Source: Codonopsis lanceolata
Taxonomy: Eukaryota; Streptophyta; Magnoliopsida; Asterales; Campanulaceae
DNA length: 64,000 bases
NCBI GenBank assembly: GCA_013146195.2
Contig: CM028378.1
Coordinates: 10,903,350 to 10,967,349 of the forward strand
Direction: 5' to 3'
Program-made: the position numbers and the translations under genes
Notes under the pieces: model-generated
The model's input: the letters and a program-made list of their open reading frames with translations, nothing else
Database searches by the model: none
What the model was told of the DNA's origin: nothing
Shown: one piece after another, positions 1 to 10,644 of the stretch
Numbering within the stretch: position 1 is the first letter of the stretch
Layout: each line of letters starts with the position of its first letter

Positions 1-1081
1 CTAAAAAGTGACTTTTTTCGATTAAAAAAAAAGCTACTGTAGCGATGGAAAACTTATCAAAGTGACTGACCCGAATTTATCCACTTTTTTTTTTTTGGTT
101 TCCCAAAGGAGTCTCTATGCTAAGCCCAAGATTAATCCTGTAAGACGGGTCGGACACAAGGGCGATTAAACTCTCCCAAATAGTAAATCACTATTTTTTT
201 TCTTCATGTTTTTATGTGATAATACCTTTAATTTTTTGAAAAGTATTTTTTTTATTGCACATGAATGTTTTTGACCGTTATTAAATTATCCTTCAACATA
301 TTCTTTTAATTTTTTTTTCCCAGTGAAGATTGTACATTTTTTTTCTTTCTTTACTCTTTAAAAATTCATAACTAATTACAAATAATCAAAATGATTATAT
401 TACATTGTCTATAAGAAGTTAAAAAGTATTTTCTTAGTATCAAAATGTTTATATCATACTCAAGATTTCTAGTTTTATTAAATCTTATTTACGTGAAGAG
501 TTAATATATAATGACACTCAAAGTACATCAACAATTGCATATATTTCCGTATATTTGTAAGTGGGACCCCTCAAAACATCATATTTTCTCTCGTTTTAGG
601 TTATTCAATGATTTAATTATTCTTAGGATGCCTATATCATGTCGGTCCTTTTAAAAGTAATGTCCGTAAGGGGTATGTAACATACAAGACCAACAACCAA
701 ATATAGTGGACCATTCTATCCTTATCTTGATCTCTCTACTTAAAACGAAAAAGATCAAGTAACTAGTGAAAAGAAATTATGAATTGCGTGAAGATCACGA
801 AATCAACTTCTTCCTTTTTCTCTTATAGATTAGCTTACGAATCTTGTCGTTCTTCTTCACGGTACATGTAAGATTTTATATTGCAGACATATTTTTGCCA
901 AGGTACAATGTATGTATTAGCTAGGATCCGTCAGATTCCGTGATAGATTAGACTGAACTTTCCTTTTCAATTAGCTAGATCTAGCTAGGGTTTGTGACAT
1001 ACAATTGATAGGATTCCAAGAAAACAAGAATGGTTGTAAATGAAAGTATGAAACAACATCCGAAAACATAACCGAATTTGC
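1..1081. other. AT-rich intergenic sequence
   Basis: No gene is supported here. The stretch is AT-rich with many homopolymer runs, and all six frames are broken by short ORFs. Confidence 0.6.
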
Positions 1082-1390
1082 TTGATATGTGAAGAAATGG
1101 ATGATCAAAATTTTGGACTAAAAACATTAATTCAATATCTTTCTTGTAAATTGACAGACGATACAGAGAATATACATCAAGAAGAAACTTTGAACTTTAT
1201 CTCTCCCAATAAATTTGTCGTTCTACAAACTTTTGAGGATGACGATCCGAGCAATGACACCTCTCAGATTGAAGCTCTAAATTTGGAAACCTCACATCAT
1301 AGTTTTCGGATGTGCAATCCTGCTTCAATTCCAGTCACAGTCAGAACAACCGGTCCTCGCAAGAAAAATCCCAATTATCGTTTTTATTAG
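1082..1390 (+). CDS. Small unidentified ORF (102 codons)
   Basis: An open frame of 102 codons starts at an ATG inside AT-rich sequence. The predicted product is acidic in its middle (a run of Glu/Asp near residues 50-60), hydrophilic, and ends in a short basic tail (GPRKKNPNYRFY). I recognise no domain, signal peptide or membrane segment. There is no clear promoter or neighbouring exon. It could be a chance ORF, an exon of a larger gene or a relic of a mobile element. The frame is longer than usual for this AT content, which is the only positive argument for it. Confidence 0.2.
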   Translation: MICEEMDDQNFGLKTLIQYLSCKLTDDTENIHQEETLNFISPNKFVVLQTFEDDDPSNDTSQIEALNLETSHHSFRMCNPASIPVTVRTTGPRKKNPNYRFY

Positions 1391-1512
1391 TTTTCTTTAT
1401 TTGTTTATTAGGTTTATTTTATTTTGCTTGTTTTTCAAAGGTAAGACTCATTTGTCCTCCATTTTTGATAGCAGCAGCACAAAATCTTCTTAGTCTGCTT
1501 TGAAAACATTTT

Positions 1513-1612
1513 TGTATCCTTCTGTCCATAATCAATTAGCTTGATTGATTAGCTTGATTTATTGTATCCTTCTGTCCACAGTCAATTAGCTTGATTGATT
1601 AGCCTGGTTTAT
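1513..1612. repeat. 50-bp tandem duplication
   Basis: Two adjacent copies of a 50-bp unit beginning TGTATCCTTCTGTCCA, differing at a few positions. The unit contains a shorter internal echo (TTAGCTTGATTGATTAGC). There is no coding potential. Confidence 0.75.
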
Positions 1613-2610
1613 TGTAATTAGAGATTAGGAATATCTTATTCTTATCAAGCAATTCAACTTCGTATAAGTCTGTCTTGAAATCAAAGGAAAGGCCACGGCT
1701 GATTTTGTGAAGGGAAACGGATTGAAGGCAAAAGCGTCATGTTATGGTGCTAAGCAATTGACTTCATGAAAATGTTGGTTTGATTAGCAAGAATGTCGTT
1801 GCATCATGGAAAAATTAAGCTTATTATCAATATATTCCGTAAACAAGTTGCTGTAAAATGTAGATATAATTTGCTCTTACTTTTTATGAATGCTTTAATC
1901 AAATGAATGGACTATTTGCATGGAATATAACAAATTCCTACATGTAAGTAATTCAAAAATTGATGAATATAGAATGAACATTGGTCTCTATCATGACGAC
2001 CTTGCTTGACATCAATTACAACAGAAAGAAGAATCGTCATCTGTCTCTATATTGCTCTTTTTTGTTTTCATGGAAAAATTAAGTGATGTTTCTAAGTTTC
2101 TTTTTCATAAGCCCATAATACATTGATTAAAAGTTAAAACAATGCTTTATTGTAGCACAAACTTGTTAGAATGGATGACTCGATTCTAGACAAAGGGTCG
2201 AATCCCTCGTAACGGAACATATTTGTGAAACCACTAACTTTTTATTCCCTAAAAATGAAAATTGGAAACATCAAAAATTATTAAATGAAAAAAATGTTTA
2301 ACAATTGGAAACATAATGAAATATGTCATTAAAAAATGATAGCAACCGAAAACATCATATATTTATGAAATTACGAAAATGTTAAAAATTGGAATCATAA
2401 TTTAATTTAAAATTAAAAAATGTAACTATAAAACCCAAATGACAAGTGGATGTAAAAGATAGTACTCCACCATTTTCATGGTTTATATATATACATATAT
2501 TATTTCCAATACAGAATTCTTATCTAGTGGAGATGTTGAGCTAGAGCCAAGTCTATTGGCAGCAGTTCTGCAAACCTCAATCCCAACCTTGGTCTCAAGT
2601 CGCAACAACA
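1613..2610. other. Non-coding AT-rich interval
   Basis: No supported gene. Around 1693-1750 one frame reads ADFVKGNGLKAKASC, faintly like the end of a B3 domain, but it is too short to call. Confidence 0.5.
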
Positions 2611-2616
2611 GAAACG

Positions 2617-2830
2617 GCAAGATGTGCCTAACGCAACGTTTTTAAAACGCATCATTTTCAAAACGTAATTTTTTTTTGTAAACATGTTTGGAAAACTATT
2701 TCAAAACGCTATTTTTATAAATAAAATAGTTGTAAACACAACACATTTTTGGAGGGTTTTAAAACGCTGTATTAAAACAATTTTAAAGGAAAGCGTTTTT
2801 TACTTTTTTGTCAAAACGCTCCACAAGCAC
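2617..2830 (-). mobile_element. Tourist-like MITE, relative of 51078-51384
   Basis: This block is full of CGTTTTAAAACG-type palindromes. Its reverse complement matches much of the MITE at 51078-51384, including the shared core TTTTCCAAACATGTTTAC. The right end reads CAAAACGCTCCACAAGCAC followed by TAA, which fits a PIF/Harbinger (Tourist) terminus next to a TAA target site. The left end is degraded, so the boundary there is approximate. Confidence 0.55.
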
Positions 2831-2959
2831 TAAATGCTCCATGTTTTTGTTGCAGCCATTGTTTATTGTCTCGGAGGAATTGCTTCTATTATCGATGCGG
2901 AGATACAATGGATATCAACATTGATTCTCCCAACCGTCCACACCTATCTTATTGATAAT

Positions 2960-3285
2960 TAGGTCAGGTCGAAATCCATTAGAACTCAAATGTCAAACGG
3001 GTTGAAATGTGTTGAGTCGGAATGAATCGGGTTGAAACGGGTGGCGGATTAAAGCAGGTCGACCCGTTTCAACCCAAAAATTTTCCCCAAAAAAACATAT
3101 ATTCATAACATAAAAAGTCACGGGTCAAAATGGATAACGGCTCCAACCCATTTTAACCCGACATAACCCAACTCATTAATATTATTGGGTCGAAACGGGT
3201 TATCCGCTTCAACCCAAAAATATTAATGGGTTGGATAATTAGTGGGTTAGATTGGGTGGGTTAATGGGTAATAGGTTACAATTGT
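2960..3285. repeat. GGGTTGAAACGGGT-rich repeat with inverted segments
   Basis: Many direct and inverted copies of GGGTTGAAACGGGT / ACCCGTTTCAACCC are crowded into about 320 bp, including several self-complementary pairs. This resembles the body of a small DNA transposon (MITE), but I could not fix a target duplication. There is no coding capacity. Confidence 0.5.
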
Positions 3286-4265
3286 CAGGCTTACCAGAAA
3301 GATACAAGGGTTGGGCATGCTTAATTTTTCATTAAAGATGTTCTTTCTCAATTATTATATTAACAAAAATTACTCAAGCAAAAATTGAGTTAACAAAAGA
3401 AAAAGGAGAGACACTTAGTATAACGTAAATACACTAATAGCAGCTGCCACACCATCTCTGGTTTTGACGGATACCTTTGACCCCACCCACCGCGTGTTGT
3501 AAAAAAGTGATATACCATCTTACGGCTTAGAATCTTACAGGAGACCTACTCTTCTTAAAACTACAAAATTCTTCCAAGTAGAGTGCTAATTTGCAGTTTG
3601 TTTTGAAAATTAAAATATTAAAGTATTAAAACAAAATAATGATTCTGAAAACAACATATCAACAGTATTGTAATGAAAATTAGTAATTAATTGACGGCAA
3701 AATGTGATTAATCAAGGGCATACAATTGAGGTAGGTAATTTAGAAAATGAGTTCAAGAAAGCAAGCCTTAATTACATAGTGATGTACAAGCCATTGACAA
3801 TAGAACTACAACAAAATCTAGACAGTAACTTAATTAGTTAATCCACCATGAAAATTTCATAACTTAAGTGCATGCTCATATAACATACATCAGCACTGAG
3901 TTCCATACTACCATAGACCATATTACTCCCAAAGTGATTTTGGGGACAGAAGGAGAACCACTTTGATCAGTTCTAGCTTTGCATGTAGGGTCTGCTTCAT
4001 CCTTCTCCTTGCCTTCATTGTTCAAAAACTCATCCACCAGCAAGGGCCGCATTGGTACGACTATGTTGTTTAACATAAGTGTTTTCTGGTTCGGCATTGA
4101 GATCCACCACATCGCTTTTTGACTCCTCTTTGACCCTCCCATCCAAAATCACTGCGATAATCAAAGAATGCTTATACTTCATTGCAGCATCCCTAGTACA
4201 GTCCCATTTGCAATAGTAACTAGCCTAGGGGTGACATAAGGCTAGCAGCTTCACATCTATGATAA
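3286..4265. other. Interval without a supported gene
   Basis: AT-rich sequence. A minus-strand 88-codon ORF (3876-4142) ends in a hydrophobic stretch (LGVIWSMVVWNSVLMYVI) that could be a GPI-type tail or chance. A second minus frame over about 3990-4185 is also open (YCKWDCTRDAAMKYKH). Neither was recognised. Confidence 0.4.
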
Positions 4266-4304
4266 ACAGAGGAACTCATGGGAAGAGGTTGACAGGTTGA
4301 TGAT

Positions 4305-4742
4305 GTGCAGCTGGTGTTTTACGACAAGTCAATGAGGGTGTGGGAATTTTGGTATTGTTATTGGAAGAGTAGTCGGAGTTATGTTTTCACCAGGGGTTGG
4401 AATGAGTTTGTGAAGGCAAAGGGATTGAAGACAAACGACACAATAGTTTTCTCTCTTTGTCGACACATTGACAATGATGGGGTAAATGATGCATCGTAAT
4501 TCAACTAAATTGATGTGAGCTTCTATGATGGGTTGGAAAACAACACTGAAAGTGCTAAGGGTTCAGGAGGATTTGGGGAAAATGTTAAGGAAGAATTTGA
4601 GGAACGACACAACTACCGAGCCGGGAGATATTCGAGGTTACCGAGGAACACAAGGAACCTGACCGAGTGAAGGAATCGGTAGGTGTCGATTATGTTCCCT
4701 CTTCCTCTAAGAAGAAAGGTTTTAGGCTTTTTGGCAATGTTT
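4305..4742 (+). pseudogene. Remnant of a B3-domain transcription factor (RAV-like)
   Basis: The first part encodes the second half of a plant B3 DNA-binding domain. The string MRVWEFWYCYWKSSRSYV, followed by a FTRGWNEFVKAKGL block and NDTIVFSLC, is the classic arrangement in RAV/B3 proteins that bind CACCTG-like DNA. The N-terminal half of the domain is absent, with a stop just upstream. After the stop at 4497 coding traces continue in shifted frames. Near 4700-4740 one frame reads SSSKKKGFRLFGNV then stop, matching the R/KLFGV-type repression motif found near the C-terminus of such proteins. Order and spacing fit a single ancestral gene that lost its front end and gained frameshifts. Copy 2 of the flanking duplication keeps only the RLFG-like tail (about 47110-47150). 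The B3 identity is secure; its function is lost. Confidence 0.7.
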
Positions 4743-5035
4743 AGGAACTATCATGTCTATGTTGCCAATGTTTATGATCTACCCATTTAGCACATTGGAT
4801 CATAAATGATTGGGGTCCTCCGATCCTACAAAACAAAGTCAGCAGTAGCATTAGAAGCAGAATAATCACTCTGCTGGCATACTACACTCGTAGAAAAAGC
4901 ATGCATTACATAAATTATCAACGCTATGATGGGGCAATGCACTTTCTTTTTTGTATTTTCTATATTTCGTGTTTTTATGTCACAATACTTCCTTTGCATC
5001 CCTTAACAAAACAAAACCCTAAAAAGAATCATGTA

Positions 5036-5258
5036 CTTCCTCCGTTACTAAAAGAAAAATGTATTTCGTGTCATGTTTGACGCGATACACAAATTAAAAA
5101 AAATTCTAATCGACTCTATATAATAGTTTGTATTTTTTGAGGATACCCACGTGAAAATAGTTAAATTGATAATTGATAAAGGTAACTACCCAAAAAGAAA
5201 ACATATTAAAAAGTGAACACTTTTTTTTGGAATCGCCTAAAAAGAAAAGATTTGATAG
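5036..5258. mobile_element. Stowaway-like MITE, 3'-truncated copy
   Basis: Begins CTTCCTCCGTTACTA after a TA dinucleotide and parallels 47420-47675 base for base over most of its length. The right terminal repeat (TAGGAGGGAG) present in copy 2 has been deleted here. Confidence 0.65.
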
Positions 5259-5267
5259 TAGATTATA
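5259..5267. repeat. 9-bp target-site duplication, left
   Basis: TAGATTATA immediately left of the MULE; identical to 6794-6802 and present once at the empty paralogous site 47762-47770. Confidence 0.9.
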
Positions 5268-6793
5268 GGGTTAAGTATACCATTAGTCTCTAAACTTTGG
5301 CCAAACTCATCATTAGTCCCCCAACTTCAAAATGTTTCACCACTGACTAAAGTAGGCCTTTTTTAATCATCGGAGGTCCCTAGCCCTAACGTCGTTTGTG
5401 TAATACCGTTATGTGACCATGTGCCACTCACATGCACAAAATAAGGGGGCCATGTATAAGATCATCAAAATAAGGGGACAATGTGGAAATTTTAATACCA
5501 TCATCTCCATTCAGGGACTAACGTTAAATATCCAACAGTCGTACACTTGTCAAACCTCAACCTACCTCTCCATCTTTACTTGTTCTCTCTCACGCACAAC
5601 ACACTCAAACACACACTTTTCTTCTCCAAATGGGTTGGAGGATCTCATTCAAAGTGGATGGAAATGGTGGTAGGTTGTCACGATTCTCTTTTGTTGGCAA
5701 CTCTAGCTCTAACGGCCGTGATCGACTTCAAATTCCGTAGTGTTGGATTGTGGATTCTTATTCATATTTCAAAGGGCGATTCCAATTACATACTGGTCAA
5801 TTCCAAATTGAAACTGACCAAACCCAAATCCCAAAGGAATCAGATTCCGGTCTACAACAACAACTCTCCTCCACAGTACTTTCTTGCTTTCTCAAATAAT
5901 GTTTTCTTTGCAACAAAACATTAAGCCCCATAAAGACGTCTACTTGTACAGGTAACGTGTATTTCGTGTAAAACTAAATTAATTCTTCAGTTAAAGTTAT
6001 ATAGCATCAAGAATATTAATTGGAATCACGTACTCTATCCATGATCAGTATTTCATTTGGCAAAATATTTTTGATTTTTGTGCAGGGGTGATCAAGGTTT
6101 TGTAGTCAAGTGTGCAGGAATAGGCATATTTATGTGGATGAAATCAGAGAAATAGAAATTTCCACCAACAAATAACTTCGGCGGAAACACCCCCATAATC
6201 CCCTACAGTCACATCGATGTCGTCCAGCTATATTTTCATAGTACTTTTAATTATTTTTCCATATTGTATAAATGGTAGTGGAAGTAGGATGTTATTAAAG
6301 GCGCTTTGATTGGAGGAGGCAGATTTTACTTGTTTTGCAATATGAGGGATTTCAATTATCTCAAACTTTGGATTTGTTGTGGTGGCGTGAGAGAGAATGG
6401 AACAGGGGGTGCTTATGCTGATGATGCCGAATTGGGGAGACGAAATCGAAACCGTGGAGACGGAGGCCTGCGGCTATGGAGAAGGAGCCAGATGCTCTCT
6501 GGGTTAGGGATGAGGCAGAAACGAGGCTGACAGTGCTTTGATTGGAGGAGGCAGATCCGACATGAATCATCAAACCATGATTGGAGAAGATGGTATTAAA
6601 ATTTTCACATTTGCCCCTTATTTTGTGCATGTGAGTGGCATATGCTCATTTAATGGAAATTCACAAACGACGTTAGGGCTGGGACCTCCGATAAGCAAAA
6701 ACGGCCTACTTTGGTCAATGGTGAAACTTTTTGAAGTTGGGGGACTGATGATGGGTTTGGCCAAAGTTCAGGGACTAATGGTATACTTAACCC
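5268..6793. mobile_element. Non-autonomous Mutator-like element (MULE), 1,526 bp
   Basis: Both ends carry long terminal inverted repeats starting GGGTTAAGTATACCATTAGTC (left about 5268-5510, right about 6580-6793). The element is flanked by a perfect 9-bp direct repeat TAGATTATA at 5259-5267 and 6794-6802. Nine-base target duplications with long TIRs are diagnostic of Mutator-like elements. The paralogous empty site at 47762-47770 carries a single TAGATTATA, so insertion followed the segmental duplication or struck only this copy. No transposase is encoded. The internal 1.1 kb contains short ORFs, a direct repeat of GCTTTGATTGGAGGAGGCAG (6304 and 6535), and 5'UTR-like sequence with a possible splice acceptor near 6085, so a captured gene fragment is possible but unidentified. 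Confidence 0.9.
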
Positions 6794-6802
6794 TAGATTA
6801 TA
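6794..6802. repeat. 9-bp target-site duplication, right
   Basis: TAGATTATA immediately right of the MULE. Confidence 0.9.
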
Positions 6803-7202
6803 TTTAGGGAACTTTAAATCTAAAACAATGTGACTGTCTATCCCAAACAGGTAATTATATGCTACGACTTTTAATAACTGAGCTGATAAGCATACAAAGT
6901 CACTAATGATTATAATGTAAAGCCTTAGGCACGTTTATCTACAAGAAGAGTGATAAGGGCAAGACAGGTCAAAGAGCCTTGTTCAATTCTTGTGATGCTT
7001 GGTTTGCTAAATTTTTGAAATTTGAAATATAATTCTATAAATAAATCATTCAAACGCCATAGTACAGTACCCCACTCTATGCCTACATGAAGAAAAACTA
7101 CCAAGTAGACATAAAACATAGATAGGATTTCCTATACTCATAGAACATCAACAAAAATGTAAGATGACAAGATACAATTTTGAGAATGCCTTCACCACTT
7201 AC

Positions 7203-8725
7203 CTTGTGTAACCTGAAATGCTATGAATAACGATCTTATCTTCTACCGCGTGTGAATAGCCATAACTTGATAGCATGGCAAGACCCTGAACGTGGACAAA
7301 GAAACACAAGCGGAAAAGTGATTACTTGTCTATTCCTATTGCTATTTCAAAGATTTTCCAGAATAAAGTCAACTAAGAACGTAAAACTTTGTATTGTACC
7401 ACTATAAAACAAATAAATTTATCGTTTATTGATCATTGTCTTCTTTTTCTCAAAACAAGTATCATAATTTTGTTAAGAGTTATGAACAAACTTCATAGTA
7501 AGGTTTTCTTTATCTTCAGGAACATGCAACAATAGTCCACAAGTAGAAGTCATTTCTTCGAGTTTTTTTAAAATTAATGAAGCTAAAAGAAAAGTGAGAT
7601 GTTAAAGTACAGAATGATTAAAATTCACAGAACTAAACCATCATGCAAAAAACCTCAACTACGAGAATGAAGACATTACTAACGAGCTGGTATACAAGTT
7701 TCCCTTTTTAAATTTATAGAAAGTGGTAATCAGTTAAAATCACCTCATTATGCACAGGGAACGCTTTAAGGCCTCCGAGACCCTGCAAGTGGAAATTGGC
7801 AATGAGTAAAGTTAAACATGGATATTCAAACTCTTAGCGTGAGAGACAGACAAATGCTTAAGTTAAAACTTTAAAACTGCAAGTTTCCTCTTTGGCTTAA
7901 GTTAACAATTAAAGCAAACTCTCCCCGAAAATAATGTCGTAGAAAATAATCTCATGGGCGGTTCTAGGGCCCCAAGACCCTGCAAACTGAGTTAAAAGCT
8001 AAAGAAGAGTTCTATGACATTGAGCGTTAGATCTCAAAAACATCAACATTTTTCCTCTATTGTTCCGTCCTATATAGGAATCAAACAAGTAAAAGTGAAA
8101 TCTTAGAAATTGTGAAGGCCAAGGACACTGGAATAATTAATCAACATGGATATATAGAAACTCAAACCACCAACGTAAAATAAATCAATCAGAAATAAAA
8201 AAGGAAACAAACGGTTTCCAACATGAGTTTACTGAAGAATACAATTGGGAAAGCCTATAAAGAAAAAACGTTAACAGCACGAAAATCATAAATCATGATA
8301 AAGAACATATACATGATCAGATATCAAACATAACAGCAACCACTAGTAAATTGCACAAGAAGACTCTGAGTAATGGACGGTGGAGCACATGCATTCGACT
8401 CAGATCTCAATGGGATCAAATTGAGACAGTAACAATCAAACAAACAGATCTGAATATCGATGATGATACGATATAGATTTACCCAAAAAAATGAAAATTA
8501 ACGGATCCCTAAAAACAACACTTATATATAGATCTAGATACGGAATTTAAATACCTGAATTAGAGAAATAGCACCAATCACAAGTGAGATCGGTGACAAA
8601 AAGGGCAACAATGATGGTTTGGTCGGAGATCGAGCTCCAAGTCCAACCTACGGCATCGGCTGGGTAAACGAGAATGAGACTGAAGAGTGGGTTAGATGAA
8701 ATGGAGGTTTTATATTGACTGCCAA
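7203..8725 (-). other. Unrecognised spliced-transcript-like unit, copy 1
   Basis: On the minus strand a TATA-like motif (8709-8716) precedes a candidate first exon ending at a GT donor (8555). Downstream are two short segments with good splice borders. 7744-7782 (39 nt) lies between CAG and GT and is open in phase 0 (GLGGLKAFPVHNE). 7203-7285 (83 nt) is preceded by CAG, followed by the strong donor CAAG/GTAAGTG, and open in one frame (GLAMLSSYGYSHAVEDKIV...). The last segment is conserved with the same length and borders in copy 2 (48095-48177). I do not recognise the product. It may be a small gene, a long non-coding RNA or a decayed fragment. Exon 1 has no convincing long ORF, which argues against a normal protein gene. 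Confidence 0.35.
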
Positions 8726-8879
8726 CCCTAGTTTCGATGCGTGGAAATCAATATATTGTTACGTTAATCAGGTGAATGTTGTCAATCATTTTTCAAAGTT
8801 TTTAATTTTCTATTCCCGTTTTTTTAACTTGAAACAGACTTCAGACATTTTTGTTGGGAAAAAGACAATGATGTCCTTA

Positions 8880-9115
8880 ATGAACCTGAGGCACGCTACG
8901 AAAATGAATCGTAATACATCAATTTAAATGAAATAAATTTCAATTACATAATCCAATTTTACATTGCGTGCATTAATTTTAATTACCTAATTCAATTTTA
9001 TTTACCTAGTCCAATTTTGTATCGCTATGCAAAAATCAATTTTAATTATCTAATCCAATTTTATTTACTTAGTCCATTAATTTTGTATCGCGATACGAAA
9101 ATCGTTAGGAAAACA
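8880..9115. repeat. Degenerate ~60-bp repeats with TGTATCGCGATAC motif
   Basis: Three to four degenerate units of the type AATTTTAATTACCTAATCCAATTTTATTTACCTAGTCCAATTTTGTATCGC are arranged in tandem. The same units recur in copy 2 (49590-49790). Confidence 0.65.
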
Positions 9116-9436
9116 GACATTCAGGTACCTTTTTCCACTACAACCAACAAATGATTTAAATTACATATTTTTTGGTTATAAAAAATATATATCTGATTTC
9201 CATTTAAAAGCAATCGATTTGACGTAAAAATTAAGGAACTAAGTGAGCATTTTATTTTATTAAACATAAACAAAAATGAAATATGTTCTTGTTTTGATAT
9301 TATTAGTGGTTCTGCCAACATTAACACGTCATGTAAAGTTTTTGAGTTCTTTTTAGAAAATTTGTTGCATTGGAAATGGTGACAGAGGTTAAAATGTTGG
9401 CATTTTCCAATCAGTGTGGTTGTAATTATATATATA

Positions 9437-10644
9437 CTAGTACTCTTGCCCGTGCCGATGGCACGGCGCCAATTTGAAAATTTATCAATAAATGAAGCAG
9501 ATACTGTGGAAATGAACTACTAAAAATATTATTTTCTTAAAAAAATTGACTTTCAAACGGGGCCTCTTTGCCTGGAACAGAGGGATTAATTAAAAATTTG
9601 TATACGAAATTGCGGTCGGACAAAACGGGCCGACAAAAATATACTATGGAAATGAACTACTAAAAATATTATTTTCTTAAAAAAATTGACTTTCAAACGA
9701 GTCCTCTTTGTCAGGAACAGAGAGATTAATTAAAAGTTTGTATACGAAATTGTGGCCGGACAAAATGTGTCGGACAAAAATTAAATTGCTTAAGTTAATT
9801 ACGATAACAATTAAAAAAATTCAAATTACAAAACTTACGTTTTGTTTAAAAAAAAATTTAGTTTGTATATGAAATTACGGGTCGGAAAAAAAATTAATTG
9901 ATTAAGTTAATTACGATAACAATTAAAAAGAAAAAAAATACAAATACAAACTTTTGCAATCATAAAACTGTAAAACTATAAAAACGTAAAATATTAACTG
10001 TAAAACCGTAAAATCTCAGTAAAAGAGTAAATGTAAAATAATAATGTAGTCATTCCCACATGTAAGAGTTGAGGGAAATAAGAGCTGTTGGATCACCGTA
10101 AAACAATAAATACTGAGCTGTATTGTATTATAGATATCTATAAAACTGTCTTATCTAAATTTTTGTCTTTTATTTTATTTATTTATCGTCAAATTCTCTC
10201 GTTACGTAATTTCTTTTATCAAAATTTTATTCAAAAGAGAATGAAGGACTTAACTTATTCATCTATCTTGGACTCTGTTAAGTAAGATCTCAAGGCACTG
10301 TGCAAGCGTCAGATTGAAATTCGACTATCCAATAAGTTGATTTAATAAGTCGTAAATTAAATAGAGACCTATTTAAAATCAGTTATATGAGATAAAAACA
10401 GTTTAGATGAGATTTATATATGAGATAAAAACAGTTTAGATTAGATCAGGAATCTTCTTGACAGTCCTGATTCAGGGGGACACATGTGTCAGGCGGAATA
10501 AATTACAGCCGTTTGATATAAGTATAAATATGCAATCTCAGCCGTTTTATATAAAGTAAAATAATCAATCTCAGCCGTTTGATATAAAGTAAATTAAGCG
10601 ATCTCAGCCGTTCTTTATGAGACTGAGCTGTATTGTATAATAGA
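9437..10644 (-). mobile_element. Non-autonomous Helitron A (1.2 kb)
   Basis: Read on the minus strand, the element starts TCTATTATACAATACAGC at 10644. It ends with a 7-bp perfect hairpin (CCGTGCC/GGCACGG, 9450-9466), nine bases, and CTAG at 9437-9440, followed by host T. This is the Helitron signature: 5'-TC, 3' hairpin, CTRR end and insertion before T, with no target duplication. It has no ORF of note. Inside is a tandem duplication of about 145 bp (about 9500-9775). Its 5' end carries three to four repeats of CAGCCGTTTGATATAAAG. Confidence 0.8.

Larger units (their letters stand above)
4699..9158. repeat. Segmental duplication, copy 1
   Basis: This interval matches 47109-49846 in the same orientation: the B3 tail, a Stowaway-like element, a spliced-transcript-like unit, and AT-rich sequence with TGTATCGC motifs all occur in the same order. 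Copy 1 additionally carries the Mutator-like insertion at 5268-6793 and several segments deleted from copy 2. It lacks about 100 bp upstream of the insertion that copy 2 keeps. Confidence 0.85.

Noticed and set aside
1693..1750. Possible B3-domain end (FVKGNGLKAKASC)
   Set aside because: Only about 15 residues with weak similarity and stops nearby.
2160..2225. tRNA-like B box (GGGTCGAATCCC)
   Set aside because: No A box at proper spacing, no acceptor stem and no SINE-like tail; probably chance.
3876..4142. 88-codon minus ORF with hydrophobic tail
   Set aside because: No upstream exon, signal peptide or conserved motif; a GPI-type tail was considered but a single hydrophobic stretch is too little evidence.
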